From assembly GCA_905236365.1 (NCBI GenBank), contig CAJOPP010000504.1, forward strand, positions 1 through 7,630: a stretch of DNA of 7,630 bases. Direction: 5' to 3'. The notes under the pieces were generated by a model. It ran no database searches and was not told where the DNA came from. It saw nothing but the letters and a program-made list of their open reading frames with translations. Below are positions 5,839 to 7,630 of the stretch, one piece after another. The stretch's first letter is position 1. Every line of letters begins with the position of its first letter. This stretch comes from an uncultured Lachnospiraceae bacterium (GTDB lineage Bacteria > Bacillota > Clostridia > Lachnospirales > Lachnospiraceae). The position numbers were made by a program, and so were the translations under genes.

Positions 5839-7630
5839 TTAGTTGACTTTGACTTTAATCTTAAATGCAACGCCATTAACCTTGACAGTCACCACCGTTT
5901 TACCCTTTTTCACTCCTTTGATCTTGACGGTAGATGCCGTATTCTTAGAAGTTACTTTCGCGATTTTCTTATTCTTTACCACATATACGTTAGTAACATC
6001 TGCTGCTTTTCCTGTAATGTTAACTTTCAGGTACTTGCCTTTTTTCACCGTATAGGTCGTTTTCTTCGCAAAGACTTTCTTATTGACCTTAATGGTCGGT
6101 GATGTTGTCACCGTCACTGTACAGGTAAGGGTCTGACCTGTTGTCAACGTTGCAGTTATCCGGGTCGTACCTTTTTTCAAAGCAACCACCTTACCGGTCG
6201 ACGTCACTTGTGCTATGGCTGTTTGTTGCGATTTCCATGCCTTTACCTTTCCATTTGTCACTTGTAATGTAAAGGTCTTACCTGCCTTTAATCTGACAGT
6301 CTCAGCATTGATCTCCGGTGCATCCGAATCTTCCTCACCGGTTGGTTCCACGGCACTTGTATCCGGTCGGGTATTACTGCCCGATTTCACGGCACTTGTA
6401 TCCGGTTGGGTTTTACTGCCCGATTCCACGGCACTTGTATTCGGTTGGGTTTCACTGCCCGATTCTCCGGCACTTTCATCCGGTTGGGTTTTACCACCCG
6501 ATTCTCCGGCACTTTCATCCGGCCTGATTTCACTGCCCGGCTCTCCGGCATCTTCATCCGGCCTGGTTTCACTGCCTGCTTCCCCGGCACTTTCATCCGG
6601 CCTGGTTTCACTGCCCGGTTCTCCGGCATCTTCATCCGGTCTGGTTTCACTGCCCGCTTCCCCGGCACTTTCATCCGGCTTGGTTTCATTGCCCGGTTCC
6701 GCTGTCTCTTCCGACTCTGCCGGAATAATCACGCTATCATGATTTACGATTTCCTTTGTATCCGGTCCATCTTCAAACCACTTGCCACATTCCTCACATA
6801 CATAATAGGCGTTGTTGCCTGCCTCTGTTTCCGTAGCAGCCTTTGCCTCTACCAGAGTAAGTTTGTGACCTGCTTCTATACAGAGTTCTTTCTCACCGGT
6901 TTCTACTTTTCCGTATTCGTCCTCAAATACATGATTACAATTGATACACTGATAATGTGCTCTGACACCATCTTCTGTACACGTAGCTGCTGATCCCGGA
7001 ATATAAATCAGGTCATGTCCCTTCGCTACCCAGATATCATCACGTTCTACCTGTTCTGCTTTGTCATTCTCCTGAGACACCTGAATCTTCTTATCGAGAG
7101 ACGAATATCCACATACGGAGCATTCATCATAAGCAGGACAGCCGTCATGCTCACAGTCAGGAAGCACTTCATCATGATGTATATAGCTGTGACCGGTTGT
7201 CTCAATTACTTTAAAAGTAGAGTAATCGCAATTTTTACAGGTATCATACGCCTGATAACCATCTTCGAAACAGGTAGCCTCCAGGCCTTCATGATGGATC
7301 AAGTCATGATTATGCGTATCTGTCGTAAACGTGTGTTCATGGTCTGCTGCACCACAGGAACAGCTCTTATAGTAAGTGACACTCGTTGCACAATCACCGG
7401 ATATATAGTAGTCATCAGACTCCACTTCCTCATTAAAGGTATGCTGTGGAACCAGATGGACAATCGTCCGTCCGTCCTGGATATTGATGTTTTCCTCCAC
7501 TTTCTTCTTGTCAGCCTCGTCTTCCGTTGGCACCACATGATCAACTTCTACCGTATCGTCTTTTCCTGCATACAACTTGTATGGATGAACTGCACCGGTG
7601 GAAACAAAATCTTCTTCGTCTCCTATCAAC
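5839..7630 (-). CDS. Surface protein with Cys-rich modules, 13-residue repeats and Big_2-like domains, 5' end outside window
   Basis: The frame enters from the right edge and ends at TAA 5839-5841. The last 596 residues are visible (numbered here from the TTG codon at 7629, which is an internal leucine, not a start). Residues 80-290 carry Cys/His-rich modules: C80/C90/C92, C120/C131/C134, C159/C164/C170/C173, C217/C228/C231, and C278/C281 with its first Cys replaced. Their core is ATCxEDGxxAxxxCxxC, known from many Firmicutes surface proteins with no fixed function. Residues 313-429 are nine 13-residue repeats. Residues 445-508 are a Big_2 domain (LKAGKT...V.S.GKV.ALKKGTT.ITA) and 511-596 a second, lysine-rich Big_2-like domain. 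No LPXTG, SLH or transmembrane segment appears at the C-terminus. Any catalytic domain or signal peptide would lie upstream, outside the window. Likely a wall-associated or secreted adhesin-like protein. Confidence 0.9.
   Translation of the reverse strand, partial: LIGDEEDFVSTGAVHPYKLYAGKDDTVEVDHVVPTEDEADKKKVEENINIQDGRTIVHLVPQHTFNEEVESDDYYISGDCATSVTYYKSCSCGAADHEHTFTTDTHNHDLIHHEGLEATCFEDGYQAYDTCKNCDYSTFKVIETTGHSYIHHDEVLPDCEHDGCPAYDECSVCGYSSLDKKIQVSQENDKAEQVERDDIWVAKGHDLIYIPGSAATCTEDGVRAHYQCINCNHVFEDEYGKVETGEKELCIEAGHKLTLVEAKAATETEAGNNAYYVCEECGKWFEDGPDTKEIVNHDSVIIPAESEETAEPGNETKPDESAGEAGSETRPDEDAGEPGSETRPDESAGEAGSETRPDEDAGEPGSEIRPDESAGESGGKTQPDESAGESGSETQPNTSAVESGSKTQPDTSAVKSGSNTRPDTSAVEPTGEEDSDAPEINAETVRLKAGKTFTLQVTNGKVKAWKSQQTAIAQVTSTGKVVALKKGTTRITATLTTGQTLTCTVTVTTSPTIKVNKKVFAKKTTYTVKKGKYLKVNITGKAADVTNVYVVKNKKIAKVTSKNTASTVKIKGVKKGKTVVTVKVNGVAFKIKVKVN
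6343..6693 (-). repeat. Nine 39-bp (13-residue) tandem repeats
   Basis: Residues 313-429 are nine exact-length units of the type GSETRPDESAGEA. The first four alternate ESAGEA and EDAGEP, forming a 78-bp higher-order unit. The last three drift to NTSAVES/DTSAV. The length is exactly 9 x 39 bp with no indel. The repeats form a proline-spaced, largely acidic stalk before the Big_2 domains. They also open long false frames on both strands here. Confidence 0.92.
6760..7392 (-). other. Region encoding five Cys/His-rich modules
   Basis: This encodes residues 80-290 of the partial protein. Four modules keep the C...C.(x)C pattern and the last (ATETEAGNNAYYVCEEC) has lost the first cysteine. GH or HH motifs (GHSYIHH, GHDLIYI, GHKLTLV) lie between modules. 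Metal binding or disulfide bonding are both possible; the sequence alone does not decide. Confidence 0.7.

Noticed and set aside
6215..6993. Plus-strand open frames (6215-6742 and 6406-6993) with repeated SPALSSGLVSLPG or FTARFSGTFIRPG units
   Set aside because: Antisense shadows of the 39-bp repeats; the matching minus-strand frame has clear Big_2 and Cys modules.
7627..7629. TTG at 7629 as the start of the Big_2 protein
   Set aside because: It is the first codon inside the window edge; no upstream sequence, no signal peptide follows, and the frame is open to the edge.

Overview
The window carries three large genes, all on the minus strand, and nothing convincing on the plus strand. All three encode secreted, repeat-built surface proteins. 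The style is typical of gut or rumen Firmicutes, most likely Lachnospiraceae or close Clostridia. The reasons are BspA-type leucine-rich repeats (LRR_5) alternating with short W...G.L.I.G.G.M caps, a lysine-rich C-terminal Fn3 domain, Big_2 domains, and ATCTEDG...C..C modules. Ribosome binding sites are strong AGGAGG/AAGGAG sequences. The taxonomic guess rests on protein style only; no rRNA or housekeeping gene is present.

Layout in transcription order (right to left). (1) 7630 to 5839: the C-terminal 596 residues of a surface protein that runs off the right edge. It has Cys/His-rich modules, then nine tandem 13-residue repeats (39 bp each), then two Big_2-like domains, the last extremely lysine-rich. 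(2) A 119-bp gap holds a strong hairpin without a T tract and the AGGAGG of the next gene. (3) 5719 to 1865: a complete 1284-residue BspA-like protein with signal peptide, five cap-plus-LRR modules (about 25 LRR_5 units), an acidic repetitive linker and a basic Fn3 domain. (4) A 274-bp gap holds a probable terminator for gene 2, a 17-bp palindrome, a good sigma-A-type promoter and the Shine-Dalgarno of gene 1. (5) 1590 to 1: the N-terminal 530 residues of a different LRR protein that runs off the left edge. It has two modules, each an EF-hand loop followed by a tandem array of 21-residue LRRs. The left-edge gene has no stop codon inside the window.

Working together: the genes look like a surface-protein (adhesin or substrate/host-binding) cluster. 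No enzyme domain, LPXTG sorting motif, sortase, transposase, integrase, CRISPR array, tRNA or rRNA is visible. Gene 1 appears to have its own promoter. Gene 2 may be read through from gene 3, because no clear promoter or T-tract terminator lies between them. Specific ligands cannot be read from the sequence. The most notable features are the duplicated EF-hand/LRR module, a cysteine at a fixed place in every repeat of one LRR array, the acidic-linker/basic-C-terminus plan shared by genes 2 and 3, and several in-frame tandem repeats that look recently amplified.
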